A stretch of 64,000 bases of DNA, from positions 558,001 to 622,000 of the forward strand of contig WBMQ01000009.1 in the NCBI GenBank assembly GCA_016630905.1, given 5' to 3'. Numbering within the stretch: position 1 is the stretch's first letter; each line of letters starts with the position of its first letter. The notes beneath the pieces are model-generated. The model searched no databases, was not told where the DNA came from, and was given only the letters and a program-made list of their open reading frames with translations. Positions 47,172 through 59,818 of the stretch are shown in pieces. Origin of the DNA: Capillidium heterosporum (Eukaryota; Entomophthoromycota; Entomophthoromycetes; Entomophthorales; Capillidiaceae). A program made the position numbers and the translations under genes.

Positions 47172-48897
47172 TTAAGATTTGTTGGGGCCGTTGGTAGACG
47201 TTCGAGTGGAAGATTTGTTGACCTTGTTCTATAAGGATTAGCAATTTATGGATATAAATATAAATACCTTTTTGTCGAGCTCCTGCTTGACCAATTCGAA
47301 GTGCTTGAGCATCTTGCGGCGGGCACCAAGGGCGTTGATACCCTTGTCAACGAGGTCCTGGTCCGACAATTTGATCATATCCTGCCAGACCATACCTTCG
47401 AACGACTCGGTGTATTTGTGTAGTCGCAAGGTACGGAGCCAGGCTGGGACATCTAAACATTGTCAGTAATTGTCTTAAAAATAGATTTACCTTGTAGTAG
47501 ATCAAAGTCCACTTTGTTTTGCGGCTTCATGAGATGTTTGCGGAAGGTGTTAGGCAGGTTACTGAACATGTGACGGGCGCCTTGGGAGAACAAGTCATGA
47601 TCCCCGTAGCTACGTCGTTTCGGTTTATCCATAAAGTTGGTCCAAGTTGAAGGCGAAGTTGGGGAAAATTCGGGGTGGCCCTGCATCTGATTTTGAGGGA
47701 GGTACCCTGAACGGATGGCAGGTGATGGATTGGCCGAATGGTAGTTTTTTCTACCCGGCATTCCATTAGTGTAGTTTGGGTTGTTGTAATGTTCAGAGCT
47801 AAAACAATTAGGTAAAAAACGATATGGAAATATTACTTCATCATGTGGCTGTTCATGTTCCCAGTGCTATAAGAGTCATCAGGGTAAGCGATATTGTTGT
47901 ACTGGGTCTGCGAAGGGTTGCTATTTTGCCTGACGTTGTGGAAGGTTGGAGAAAGTGGGATATTCCAGGTAAGAGTATCTGCACCGCCAACTGCTAGATG
48001 CAGACCAGATTCAGGAATAGCTTCTTCTGGTAACCACCCTCGGTTTAAAATACCAGGCTCGTACATGGATTTGGGACGAATACGATTGGAGGCGGACTGC
48101 AAGCCGGGTGTTTTGGAAGTTGATTTATTCCAGTCGGTCTGGAGTGGGAAATCCACATCTTCATTGAATGATAAGGGGCGGGAATTTGAGCGATACAACC
48201 CATCCTCTGAAGCCTCTGTAGTGTATGAATCAAAACGCGACTTGAGGGTGGGATAATCGATCATAACGGGCAACGACTTTCGATAAGAATTGGTTACTGC
48301 TTTCCGCATAGGCTGATCCGATATCGATATAGCTGCCATAAGTCTAGACAACGAGTCGGTGTCCTCCTTAGTTTGTGTATCTTCTAAACGATATTTAATA
48401 CTTTAACTATGAAAACATTACTTTCGGTAGCTTCAGCTCTAGTCAAATTTTCAAAGAAGAAAGCTGGCTCGTTTTGAGCTTGCTGGAGTAGTGTTTGGAC
48501 AGTTTTGATGTGTGAACTATCCATGCGTTTAAAGAGCAAGCAGGCCAAGGCAAAAATTTGTTTCGATTCAAGTTGGCCGCACCACTTATCTAAACTCTTT
48601 GCAGGCGTACCAAACTTTTGATCGGAAAGTTCGGCTTGAATAATTGCCTGGGCATCGGCGTATATACCTTTGTCGAGGATTGCATCGTCTGAAAATGATA
48701 AATTTAAAGGGCAATTTAAAATGCTTACCTTGTAGAAGTTGATAGCTGTGATGTCCATTTGTCTGAGGGCCGCTGGGTTTGCCGGAATAAATATATTGGT
48801 CTTTGGTAGAGCTTTTAGATTCACTGTCCTGAGCATCACTTTTGCTCTCTTCGCTAGGCATACTCACAGAGCCATTGATTAGCTGTTCGTCGATCAT
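47172..48897 (-). CDS. VTS1: SAM-domain RNA-binding protein Vts1 (Smaug family)
   Basis: Vts1 binds Smaug-recognition hairpins in mRNAs and recruits the Ccr4-Not deadenylase. Six exons on the minus strand: 48729-48897, 48422-48688, 47837-48383, 47491-47798, 47268-47452, 47172-47228. They sum to 1,533 nt, 510 aa. The N-terminal part contains the conserved helical segment around [22 protein letters not shown] long Ser/Asn/Pro-rich disordered middle follows. The C-terminal SAM domain (about 431-491) has [18 protein letters not shown] and the RNA-contacting segment [16 protein letters not shown]. All introns are 38-40 nt. The last exon, adding a basic Ser/Thr/Lys tail, is only 57 nt and was placed by splice signals. 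Confidence 0.92.
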
Positions 48898-49902
48898 GGT
48901 AAAAAGTTTGCCTGGGTTGATGCTTCAATCCTCCAATTTAAAGCTTTGTTTAAAGAAACTCCATCCTAGCAGAAATCGGCCTAATTTAATCTTTGACTCA
49001 AAGTAAAACAGCACCGATGATTTGATTGCAATTGATGAGTTGTGCTTGTTGTCTGAAAATTAATTAGTGCCATTACTCCACTTATCATAAAAGTACCAAC
49101 CACAGCAAATTATTTCTTATTGCGTTAAAAGTTCTTTAGAGTCGGAACATGTGATAGGCAAGTACGCAAAAATAGGCTTAGACCCGCCACAGCAAACCCA
49201 AGGAAAGTCTGATCTAGATTGAACTACTTAATGGAAAAATACATATTTGCTTGAACCTTTGGTAGACTAACTTAGTTGCTTCTAAGGAAACTAGATTTGC
49301 TAATCGGATAAGGGTACTGTGAAACAGAGCATGAAAGGGACCTTGTCTGATATCGTTTGAGGGTGCGTTATCCTTAGTCCAGCAAGCAAATCTTTCACAT
49401 TCAAAGTCATAAGCTCATAAAAGTCATTTTCCCACTCGGCTAAATTAGATTGGCATTTCATGGATCTTGGACAAATTTGGTAGAAAACACTTTTTAGGCT
49501 TTGGAAAGGATGGAAACGTAGACATTTGAACTATATTTTTCGCGAGACATTTCCTTTATAGCTATAGCTTAGTATAGAGCTGTATGTCTGGTTATAAGCC
49601 TATAGACCTCATCATTGAGATGGAATGATAACAATCCAACTATTTGAAGAACTATATCAAATCTATCACGTTTTTCATAGGGTATATCAATTTCTTCAAT
49701 GAATGTTGGAACCGACTCAAGCGCTTTTTCCAACTATAGAAAGGTGTATTGTTGGTCATCATATTTTTAAACCAATAATACTTCACCAAGAGGCTAAAGT
49801 CTCCTTAAGTTCATTACTTTACCCCTGCATTTACTTTTACTTTCTCGTCATTGACTTTTCGATAAAGTAAACTTACATAGCTTCAAGAACTTACATTGTT
49901 AG
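48898..49902. promoter_or_regulatory. Divergent intergenic region, VTS1 / RPS31
   Basis: About 1 kb between divergent start codons, holding both promoters. A CCAAT motif on the plus strand near 49,770 and pyrimidine-rich stretches before the RPS31 ATG are the only notable features. Confidence 0.4.
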
Positions 49903-50607
<705 letters not shown>

Positions 50608-51544
50608 CTAATATAAAAGCTATATATATGTTGTTGAGGATTGTCTGTACTTTTTAGCTCTATTTATAGTTATACTTGTCTTTTAACACAGTAGTTTTAA
50701 ATAATAGAACCAAGACTCTTGTTGAACGCTTACATCCTATTCAATGGACAACACTATTTCAGCTTCTCTAGCATTTTATTAGATATTCCGTTGTAGTTTC
50801 ATTATGGTTTCTTGTACAACTAACTTTATATAAATGTACTATACTATACGTTCACTAACCTATAAGAATATTCAGACCCCCATCTCACGAACTTTTAAAC
50901 TTGATAGCTATCTGTTTTAAAGCTTCCTTTAGATATCAACTATATATATATCAATAAACTACAATCTCTATAAAAAATACTATCATATATTTTGAGCCCA
51001 TATTAGTTATGATTTTCAGCAGAAAAATTACATTTATAGTTTGATTCTGAATAGGAATATAGGTTTAACTCTTTTTCATCAGTAGTATGTGTTAGTTTGA
51101 AGCTTTTAATGTTGATGGAATCAAAACTACAACACTGATGAAAATCGTATTGAAGCTTCGAAGCACATATCTGTAATAGTTTATTTTATATGGTACACTT
51201 AAGAAGCCTTGCAAAGTAGCAAACTTAATTTTATCAACATGTATAATATTGAAATATAACTGTACTCTTAGTATCTGATGCCTTTTACAACGGAGCTACC
51301 ATTAAATATATAAAGAAACTATTATATATTGCTTAAAAAGCTGCTTCTTTTGAAACTACAAACTAATGACTACAACACTTAAAATATATATAGTTCAATA
51401 ACTCTACAAAAACATACTGTATTAAAACTTCTTTTATGAGTATTTACATTAGATAAACTGTTATATATTGTAGGTTTAATAAGATTTATTAAAAAGATCT
51501 ACTCTATTTGAACAAATGGTTATTAAAATGTACCTACATCGCAC
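50608..51544. other. Intergenic between convergent RPS31 and CUE3
   Basis: Very AT-rich 3' flanks with repeated short TATATA runs. No gene seen. Confidence 0.5.
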
Positions 51545-53647
51545 TCATTTATCCACTTTCTTGAGATGTCGGTCCTTCCTATGATGGTTCTTGTACTTCC
51601 CGCCCCTAGTGGTTGACGAGTTGATTTTGCTGAGTCGTTCCTTATCCATATCACTCATCCTGTTATTCTTAGTAGGTTCGACGTCATTAGCATCCCATTT
51701 TTTGGCATTGGCATCAGTACTTACATCGGCATCACTCCGCATGAACTGCAAGTTGGGGTTGACGAGAGGTGCGTTCGACTTCTCTAATTTATTACTACGT
51801 TTGTTGATAGTGTACCATCCTTCGATTTGCTCATCGCTTAAACCAGTCTTGATACGTAACTGCTGGCGCACTTTACTTTTGCGTGCCTCACTCGTCCTTG
51901 CGAAGCTGCCGGGGGATTCCTCGTATACGGCGAATAATGTAGATAGGTGCGGTGTAGTGGGGTCGATGTCGGTCTCCAAATTGCTGTCACCGTTTGTCGT
52001 AAAAGTTTGGTCGTAGGTGTCGTCGTACTCGTCATCATACTGATCTACTAGACTGAAGATGTTGCTCTTGAGTTTGCTAGGTACTGATAGATCGTAGCTT
52101 TCAACTTTGGCACTGGTAAAATAACTTAAATGTCATGGCACTTAAAATTTATGATTACCTGGTTTTAAAGTAGGCAGCATCTTTGGCATCATTGTCGGCT
52201 TTCTTGGAAAGTAGATCAAACTTGTCCCCATCAAATATGTTACGACGCTCGTCGAGTACCGAAGCAACCTTGGGTTTCTCTTCGATCTGAATAGCTCTAA
52301 AGAAACTGATAAGTTGTAGAAATAAGTAGAAAATACTTTGGCTCGACGCTTGGCTTCCAATCCTTAAGTACTTGGGGTAGGTTATCATCCAACAACAGCT
52401 CAATCAACCGCTCTGTCTTATAATGCTCCAGCCCAACTTTGATAAATTCGAGGGAAAGGTGTGGGAAAAGTTCAAGTACTTGCTTGGCTTGATCGGAGGT
52501 ACCTTCACCTTGCTAATATAGACTAAACATAAACATCCGTATATAAAAGTACCTCATTTGCCTGCTCATCTAGTACTTGATTGTAAGTAGGTAAAATATC
52601 ATCTACTGGTAGTTCTTTGGGACTCCCACCGACCTTGATAACTTCGGCCATGGCCTGTTCATAGCCCTTTTCGAACTTACAGGCTTCAGCCATAGCTTTC
52701 AAATTATCGATCAACATATTTAGGCCGGCTCTTCGAGAACTACAAAATTATATATAAGCTAAACCAGCGGCTACATAATAAACTTACCTTAAGCTACTTA
52801 ACTTTGACCAGCCTTCAAAGATCTCCAGATAACTGAACTGGATGCTTAGGTCGGCCAGAGGTGAAGCATCCAAGAAATATACTTTAGGCTCAAACACGAT
52901 GAATTTGTTCAACAAACTGAAAACTTGGTCAAACTTTGAAATACTGGACTCCTGTCTACCATCCTGGTCTATAAAGTTGAAGTAGTTGACCTTCAAAATG
53001 CTATCGATAAGCTTTAAGCTGGATACTTTAAAATTGATATCTCGGCTATAAACTTGGTGGTAACTTTTGTACAAGCTTAGTAGCAATCCTATAAGCTCAC
53101 CAGTACTGTTGAACAGCAGGTTTATTTCCTCTATCGAAAAGCATACTTCGAGTAAGCTGAAAGTTGAAACCAAAAACTCCATTGTATATTTTTTGAATTG
53201 GTCCAACTCGATACTACCTAACTTTAAGTATGCCTTCTTCTCCAACTTTCGGTTCAATAACTTTAAACTGTTTACCAAACTACCTTTAAACTGCACCAGC
53301 TCCTTCACCTTGGCCTCCTTATCACCGTTGTTGAAGTAGGTAGCCAATAAATTGGTGGAAAGGCTCTCGTTGAAATTTCTAAAGTACAACAAACTCTGAC
53401 CTAATGTAGATATGGTCAGCTTATCTTTAGCTATGGATAGTTGAAGCACTTTGTAGATAAGTTTAATTAGGGTTGTCGATTTAAGTTGGAGGGGTAAACT
53501 TAGAAATAACTTTACAAATTCTGAAATTTGATAAACCTCCTCTTCATCTTGATCTAATTCATTGTTGCTGTCGTCATTGATATTCTTGTTGAGAAAGCTG
53601 GTAAGCTTGTACTCCCAAAGCTTAATTTGCTCTTCACTTATCTTCAT
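51545..53647 (-). CDS. CUE3: CUE-domain protein Cue3 / ASCC2
   Basis: Cue3/ASCC2 binds ubiquitin on collided ribosomes and acts in the ribosome-quality-control trigger complex with the helicase Slh1 (ASCC3). Five exons on the minus strand: 52788-53647, 52553-52739, 52337-52512, 52159-52296, 51545-52112. They sum to 1,929 nt, 642 aa. The N-terminal ~290 residues are an alpha-helical domain. The CUE domain (about 352-395) shows VLELFPHLSLEFIKVGLEHY and LLLDDNLPQVL. The C-terminal region carries the ASCC2-like acidic run YDDEYDDTYD and a conserved RKSKVRQQLRIKTGLSDEQI followed by EGW. The tail is basic. The gene is head-to-head with the SANT-protein gene, 203 bp apart. Confidence 0.9.
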
Positions 53648-53850
53648 TGCTTGATATCTCTTAGTTCTCTAGTTTTAACTTTTTACAAGACTTTACTTTG
53701 ACCTTTTATACCTTTTGCCCAGTTTCCGCAGTTGCACATTTTACCTCAATCAAATTGAAACGAATCTAAAGCTTAGATTTTTTTGTAGCAAAGCTTCCAA
53801 ATTTACATACAATTTGATAACTTCAATAGATACACCAAGGAATAAATAAG
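53648..53850. promoter_or_regulatory. Bidirectional promoter region, CUE3 / SANT-protein gene
   Basis: 203 bp between divergent start codons. On the minus strand a TATAAAAGGTC run (complement of gaccttttata, 53700-53710) lies about 55 bp before the CUE3 ATG. Confidence 0.45.
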
Positions 53851-54674
53851 ATGAAGGATAAGATGAAACCAAAGAGTATGCCTGTGGGCGAGAGAAATGT
53901 ACTGCGTTCCAACGATTCCGCTTCTTTATGGAACTGTACTTTATCACCAGGTAACAACAGATATATTTAACCAAAATATAAATTTCATTATACAGGTTGG
54001 AATGAAGAAGAGTCGGACATACTAAGGTTAGCTCTGATGAAATTTGGGGTAGGAAACTGGTCCAAAATAATGGAAAGTCAGTGTTTACCTGGGAAAACCA
54101 ATGCACAACTTAATTTACAAACGCAACGTATGTTAGGACAACAGTCTACAGCTGGTAAACTCCAATATATCAACATAGCTTAGTAATACGTATATATAGA
54201 GTTTGCTGGCTTACATATCGACCCCATGGAAATTGGCATTATCAATTCTAAGAGGCAAGGACCTGAAATTAAAAGGAAGAATAACTTTATCGTCAACACC
54301 GGAGGTATGATTTTTTGATTTAATATGCAGTAAGCTTATTGTGTTTATTTTTAACTTTAGGAAAGATGACTAAAGAGGAGCGAGTTAAGAGGCTTAAGGA
54401 TAACCAAGCAAAGTAGTATTTTGTATTTAATTTTAGCATTTACATTCTATCTACATTATATTCTAGCTTTGGACTGTCAAGTGAGACTATACACAAGATT
54501 TTTGTGCCTAAGTTTAACAAAGTAAGGACTACATTTTATATCTATAGCACTACTTATAGTTGTCCTGTTATAAAGGATAAATCTCGAAAAGATGTCGACA
54601 AACTTCAAACCGAACTTAAGGAGCTCAAAGAAAAGCTGGCCAAGGTCCGCAAAAGTATCCAAAATTTTACATAA
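53851..54674 (+). CDS. Small SANT/Myb-like domain protein
   Basis: Probable nuclear protein. Six small exons (53851-53950, 53996-54154, 54200-54304, 54361-54412, 54467-54521, 54576-54674) join exactly to 570 nt, 189 aa. Residues ~35-90 form a single SANT/Myb-like unit: GWNEEESDILRLALMKFGVG, then NWSKIMESQCLPGKTNAQL with a LNLQTQRMLGQQ third helix. A conserved-looking EFAGLHIDPMEIG follows, then a basic region and a C-terminal coiled coil (LQTELKELKEKLAKVRK). With one Myb repeat it resembles a widespread but uncharacterised eukaryotic Myb-like group more than a classic two-repeat factor. I cannot assign a function. Phase agreement across six exons supports the model. Confidence 0.78.
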
Positions 54675-55263
54675 TAATATATACTATTTTGTTGATGTTG
54701 TTAACTGGTAGGTTAAAATTATAGAATTAAATCGTTTTTATCGATAGTTTACCACTTTACTTTAACTCCAAGTCAAAGTAAGAACATATACAGCCCTTTC
54801 AATTTATAGAGATACCTTTTTAGATTGGTTGAAGTTTATAGAATTATATTAGATATAGTATACTTTTGATTAGGTTTAAATTTATTTACTTTCTGATATA
54901 CTAAATATAGAACACACTACTGTGTAATGTATTTTATAAGCTTTTATAATAAATATAGACGACCATTTAACAGGCTTATTATAGCTAAAGACCTTTTAAT
55001 ATATTTACTATTGTATTAATGAACAGACCTTGATACCTTATGTAAATCATTTATCACTAGCCTTTATCAATATAAGATTGAAGTTGAAATTCCATTTAAC
55101 CAATCATATTTGCAGTACCGTAGTCTATAGTCATTTGATTGGTATTTCAGTCCATTCCCAACCTTAACCTCCTGATATATTCGTATTATCCACAACTGTT
55201 TTTAAATAGACTGAAACCAGTAACACACCTTTTATCAGTTTCTGTACTTTTACCGAAATAAAG
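54675..55263. promoter_or_regulatory. Intergenic upstream of EAF3
   Basis: AT-rich 3' flank of the SANT-protein gene and promoter of EAF3. No specific motif assigned. Confidence 0.4.
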
Positions 55264-57234
55264 ATGAGTGAAGGTACTCTATACATTTCCTACCATTTAT
55301 TAAATTTGTTTATTTAGATTCTAAAGCAACCGATAAGATTGACAAAAGTGATAGGGAAACTTCTAATATCAAAAGCAAGTTGGATGGGTTCCTCTACGAG
55401 AAGAATGAGCGGGTACTTTGTTACCATGGTCCACTCTTGTACGAAGCAAAGGTTAGTACTTTTTGGAGATGTTTAATTTATTTCATACCAATTATTTACT
55501 GGCTGCTATTTTAATTTTTATATATGCCATAAGCTCATGAATTTTATATTATGTTTAATGATACTGGGATTATAGCTTCAACTTTAATCTGAATGTAATC
55601 ATTTAAAAACCTTGATTTTTCAAAGATATCTATTTATATAAGCTAAAAGTTGTATTTATAGATTCTTAAGTGCGACTTCTTTGATGAGAAAAAGATAGCT
55701 AAGCTTAAGAAACCTGCGAACAGCAGGAACTTGTCGCTTAAAATCCAAAACCAAAAAGGCCATGAAGAGCAGAATATACCAGGTCCCCGTTATCAAGTGC
55801 ACTACAAAGGCTGGAAAAGCAGGTACGTCCTATACTATGAATACATCTCGGCAACAAAAATTTTAACTTTTCTGCTCAAGGTGGGACGAGTGGGTCACCA
55901 CTTCAAGGTTGGAGAAATGGAACGACGAAAACTTGGCCAAGCAGGAGGAGTTACTCTCAGCTTCCTCCTCAAAGTCTAAAGGGCAACCTATTTCAGCTCC
56001 TAGAGGTAGACCAAGGCTGGAGCCTCAGGCTTTACCCTCAGCCTTATCTTCCCCTGGAAACCAGAGCAACGCACCGAAGGGTGTCAAGAAGCAGATTCCA
56101 GAGCTACCAGAGATAAGGGTAATTTGCTATTATATAGCACTATTAATTTTGTAGTCCAAGCGCATAATCCATGCCCGACCTACTGACGGCAGCTTCAAAG
56201 ACTCACCTCACTCTGGTATGGATGACTTTGGTACCCATGCTTTGAGCTACGCTGATGAGGATGATTCCTTTGACGAAGAGGAGTTCATGAAGGAGAACTT
56301 GAAGATCGATTCCAAGACGGCCAAACCGTTGGAGGAGGACAATGATGTTGACGTGGGTACAGCTAAGGATTCAGAATCCCATTCCTTCAAGCGGAAGAGT
56401 GTAAGTGAATTGGAAGGTTCAGCAAACCTAGAGCCAGACTTTGTCGAATTTGAAGGGCCACCCATCCACCTCGATATTCCTGACAGTTTGAAGTTCTATT
56501 TGGTCGACCAATGGGAGCAAATCACCAAGTGGCAGAAGCTGGTTCCCCTACCACGTAGCCCTACCGTACGCGACATTCTCGAGATGTACAGGACCTATGC
56601 CGTCACCCATTTTAAACCAGAAAATTATGTAGTACCAGCCCACCTCAGCCTTCCCTCTGGCTCCAACAGTCCTGAACAGTCGGAGGGTCTGAAATCTAAA
56701 TCTCCCTATCACACCAACGTAATCCAAGAGATCGTAGATGGGCTGGCACTGTACTTCACCAAGACGTTAGGTTCCTTTCTCCTGTACCGGTTCGAACGGC
56801 ACCAGTACCTCGACATTCTGACCAAGTACCCTCGAACTCGTCCACCCCCTCCCAAGGATAAGGACAAGGAAAAGAGCTTCAGCTCCCCCTCCCCTGACTC
56901 TAACTCTAAAGGTTCTTCCAACGGGGCTGGGACTAAACGCCTCAGGACTGACAAGCACTACGTCATCTCTACCCCTAACCCGGATAAGGACTTGGAAAAG
57001 AGTGATGAAGACCTGGATTTGCTAGATCTGTATGGGGCCGAACACCTCATTCGCTTGTTCGCTCATCTACCTACTCTACTCAGCCACGCCCAGCTTCTTC
57101 CCGACGGGGCTCACTTCATTGAAGTGCACCTCAATCACCTCATAGAGTTTTTGTCGGAAAGGAGGGACCAGTTCTTCACTTCGGAATATGAGACCGCCCC
57201 ACCAGCCTACCTCCACCTACTCCGCTCGGAGTAG
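55264..57234 (+). CDS. EAF3: MRG15/Eaf3 chromatin protein (NuA4 and Rpd3S subunit)
   Basis: Eaf3 reads H3K36 methylation through a chromo barrel and joins the NuA4 acetyltransferase and Rpd3S deacetylase. Exons 55264-55273, 55318-55451, 55662-55822, 55881-56118 and 56155-57234 sum to 1,623 nt, 540 aa. The first coding exon is only 10 nt (Met-Ser-Glu plus one base). The chromo barrel runs over exons 2-4 with RVLCYHGPLLYEAKILKC, YQVHYKGWKS and WDEWV. The final exon encodes a long acidic linker and the MRG domain: DIPDSLKFYLVDQWEQITK, LPRSPTVRDILEMY and HLIRLFAHLP. A Lys/Asp/Ser/Pro-rich insertion (about residues 400-430) splits the MRG domain. Intron 2, at 210 nt, is the longest in this gene. 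Confidence 0.93.
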
Positions 57235-58138
57235 ATACTTTTCTATTTTATGTTTGGGTTTTAATTTTTTGTATTCGGATGGAGGCTTAAGTCTCTAAAG
57301 CCAACGATCTATTGGACTAGCTTACACCTCCAGCTTCTTGAGATTTTTTAGAATTCTATTATTTGTAAGAGATTCTAGTTGCAATATTTTCGGGGTTTAT
57401 AGCATACTTTTAATAAATTAACTTTTTATATGAAGATCCTTTTTGGATGTGCTTGAATTGATTTTCTAATCTTGATGGATTGGAGTTGAGGTTGAAGGTT
57501 TTAGAGAATGCATGTATAGTGCATCCTATAGATCTTTTAAAAATAATTCAATTCAAAAGCTCTATACACGTCACTAGATATCTCAGTAAGGATACTAGAA
57601 TGCAGTCAAATATACAGCTTACTTTTCGATCTGATCTATTTTAGGAAGTGCTATCGTTGAGATGTATAGAAAGTCTAATAGAAAATGAAAACATCAGCTT
57701 TAGATATAAAAATGCCTTTATTGCTATATCTTGTATATATTCTCATAATAGGTACTCTAATACCATATCTTCACTTTAAAGTTAAAGTCAACAACTATGG
57801 GATTGTTGGAATCTTAATAATGTTGACCTAACAAAATATTTGTATACTTATATAGCTCAATTATATCTGCTAGTAAATACAAAAAGTAATCAAATTAAAA
57901 GCAAAATTTTAACCTAATCGTTTATTAAGGCACATATAAATGTTAGGTAAGTTGGGACGGTGGACATGGGACCGATGGAGTTTGAGAGAACAAATACTAC
58001 TTAAACATTGGAGTAAGGACATCCAACTAAAAAGTATAGGAGGGACGTAGGAATCATTAAAGTAGGTAACTAATGAACGTTAAAAAGGGGACGGGAGATT
58101 TAAAGTAAAAGAGAGTGGGTAGTTTAGGAGATGTAGAC
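57235..58138. other. Intergenic between convergent EAF3 and DHH1
   Basis: AT-rich 3' flanks, no gene seen. Confidence 0.5.
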
Positions 58139-59818
58139 TTAATAGGACTGGTCATACTGGTTCTGGTTCTGATTTTGATTTTGGGTGAAGTTACCTTGAC
58201 CTTGAGGCTTACGTCGGCTACCATCATAGTTCCCGTTGTTATAACCGCGGTTGTCATTGCGGTTCTCGTTGTGCTGGGAGCCATTGTTGTTGTAGTGTTG
58301 ACGGGATCTGGAGTTTTGGTGGCCGTCGTAGCCACCCTGATTGCGGTAGCTTCGGGTTGGAGTTGGGGTTCGCATTGGAATAGCCTCTGTTAGGCTTACC
58401 ACTCGAGTTGCGCCATAGGTAACTCTGTGTCTCCTGGGCAGCTTTCTTGTCGGGGTGTTGCGATAGGTCATCATCCAGTTCGCTGGGAGGTACGTATAAA
58501 CTCTTGTCGACTTCGGCTGGGATGGCCTTGATCTCGGTACCGAGCTCAGCCTCGATTTGCAGGAGTTGCTGCTTGTCTTCCTTTGTCACAAAGTTAATGG
58601 CCAATCCCAAGTGCCCGAACCTACCGGAACGACCGATACGGTGTAGATAGGTTTCAGAGGTCTTGGGGAGATCGAAGTTGATGACGACGTTGACTGCTTG
58701 AATGTCGATACCACGGGTCAGCAGGTCAGTGCAGACCAAGTTGCGGCACAAACCTTGTCGGAAGTCACTGAATACCCGATTGCGATGCTGCTGCTGCAGC
58801 TTGGAATGGGAGAAGTAGCATGAGTAGCCAATGTCGGTGATTTTCTCAGCTAGGAGCTGCACACGGTGGGCCGAATTACAGAAGATGATCGACTGGTTGA
58901 TGTGCAACTTCGAGAACAGGGTGTTGAGGCAGTGTACCTTTTGGTTTTCGGGTACGTAGGCGTAGTACTGGGTAATTCCGCGCAGCGTTAGCTCGTCCAT
59001 AAGGTTGATCTCGTAAGGTTTGTCCATGTGGGCTTCCATAAACCCTTTAACAGTTATCGGGAAGGTGGCACTATACAGCATGATCTGTCGCTTTGGGGAA
59101 AGGTAATCCAAGAGCTGATTGATAAGTGGTGTAAATTCACTGGACAGAAGCTTGTCGGCCTCGTCCATGACGAAGGTTGTGCATTCAGAGAAGTCAACCA
59201 GATCCTTACCAGCCAAGTCGAGCAAACGACCTGGTGTGCCAACGATTAAATGAACAGTTTGGCTAAGACGCAAGATATCTTCCTTCAAGTTGGTACCGCC
59301 AGTAGAAACCATAACTTGTAGGTTCATATGCTTGCCTAGATTCTTGGCAACCTGTGCTGTCTGCAAAGCCAGTTCACGAGTTGGGACTAGTATCAGGCCT
59401 TGGATCTTGGGTATATCAGAATGTATTTTTTCCAAAGTAGGTATGAGGTAGGCTGCCGTTTTACCGGTACCGTTCTTGGCACGAGCTAATATATCTTTGC
59501 CCATCAAAGCAATAGGAATAGCTTCTTCCTGGATGGGTGAGGGTTTTTCGAAACCAGCCTCGTATATGCCCATCAAAAGTTCCTTTCTGATAACAAAGTC
59601 ATCAAAGTCGTTTCCTTTTGTCGCTGTAACATCCTAAAAATATAAGTCATACAAGAAAAACAACTGATTACCTCGGTTTGAGGTCGGTTATCTTTGGGAG
59701 GTTTGTTAGCGTGAAGTTTCCAATTGTCAAATTGGTTGCTTTACAAAATATTAATTTTAAACTATAAAGAATAGTACCTCAAGTCATTTTCAATCTGGTA
59801 GCTGAGATCTTTGGACAT
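58139..59818 (-). CDS. DHH1: DEAD-box RNA helicase Dhh1 (DDX6), frame break in the C-terminal tail
   Basis: Dhh1 represses translation and stimulates mRNA decapping in P-bodies. Exons 59778-59818, 59672-59738 and 58139-59633. The N-terminus contains [20 protein letters not shown], typical of DDX6 proteins. Helicase motifs are clear: Q motif ([14 protein letters not shown]), I (AKNGTGKT), Ia (PTRELALQ), II (DEAD), III (SATFP), and VI ([10 protein letters not shown]). After the core, the frame leading through [16 protein letters not shown] runs into an unlike sequence. A Gln/Asn/Gly-rich tail ([19 protein letters not shown]), ending at a stop at 58139, lies in another frame. Exons total one base over a multiple of three, so a 1-nt insertion near 58,350-58,390 is the simplest explanation. 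About 533 aa with a prion-like tail, as in yeast Dhh1. Confidence 0.95.
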
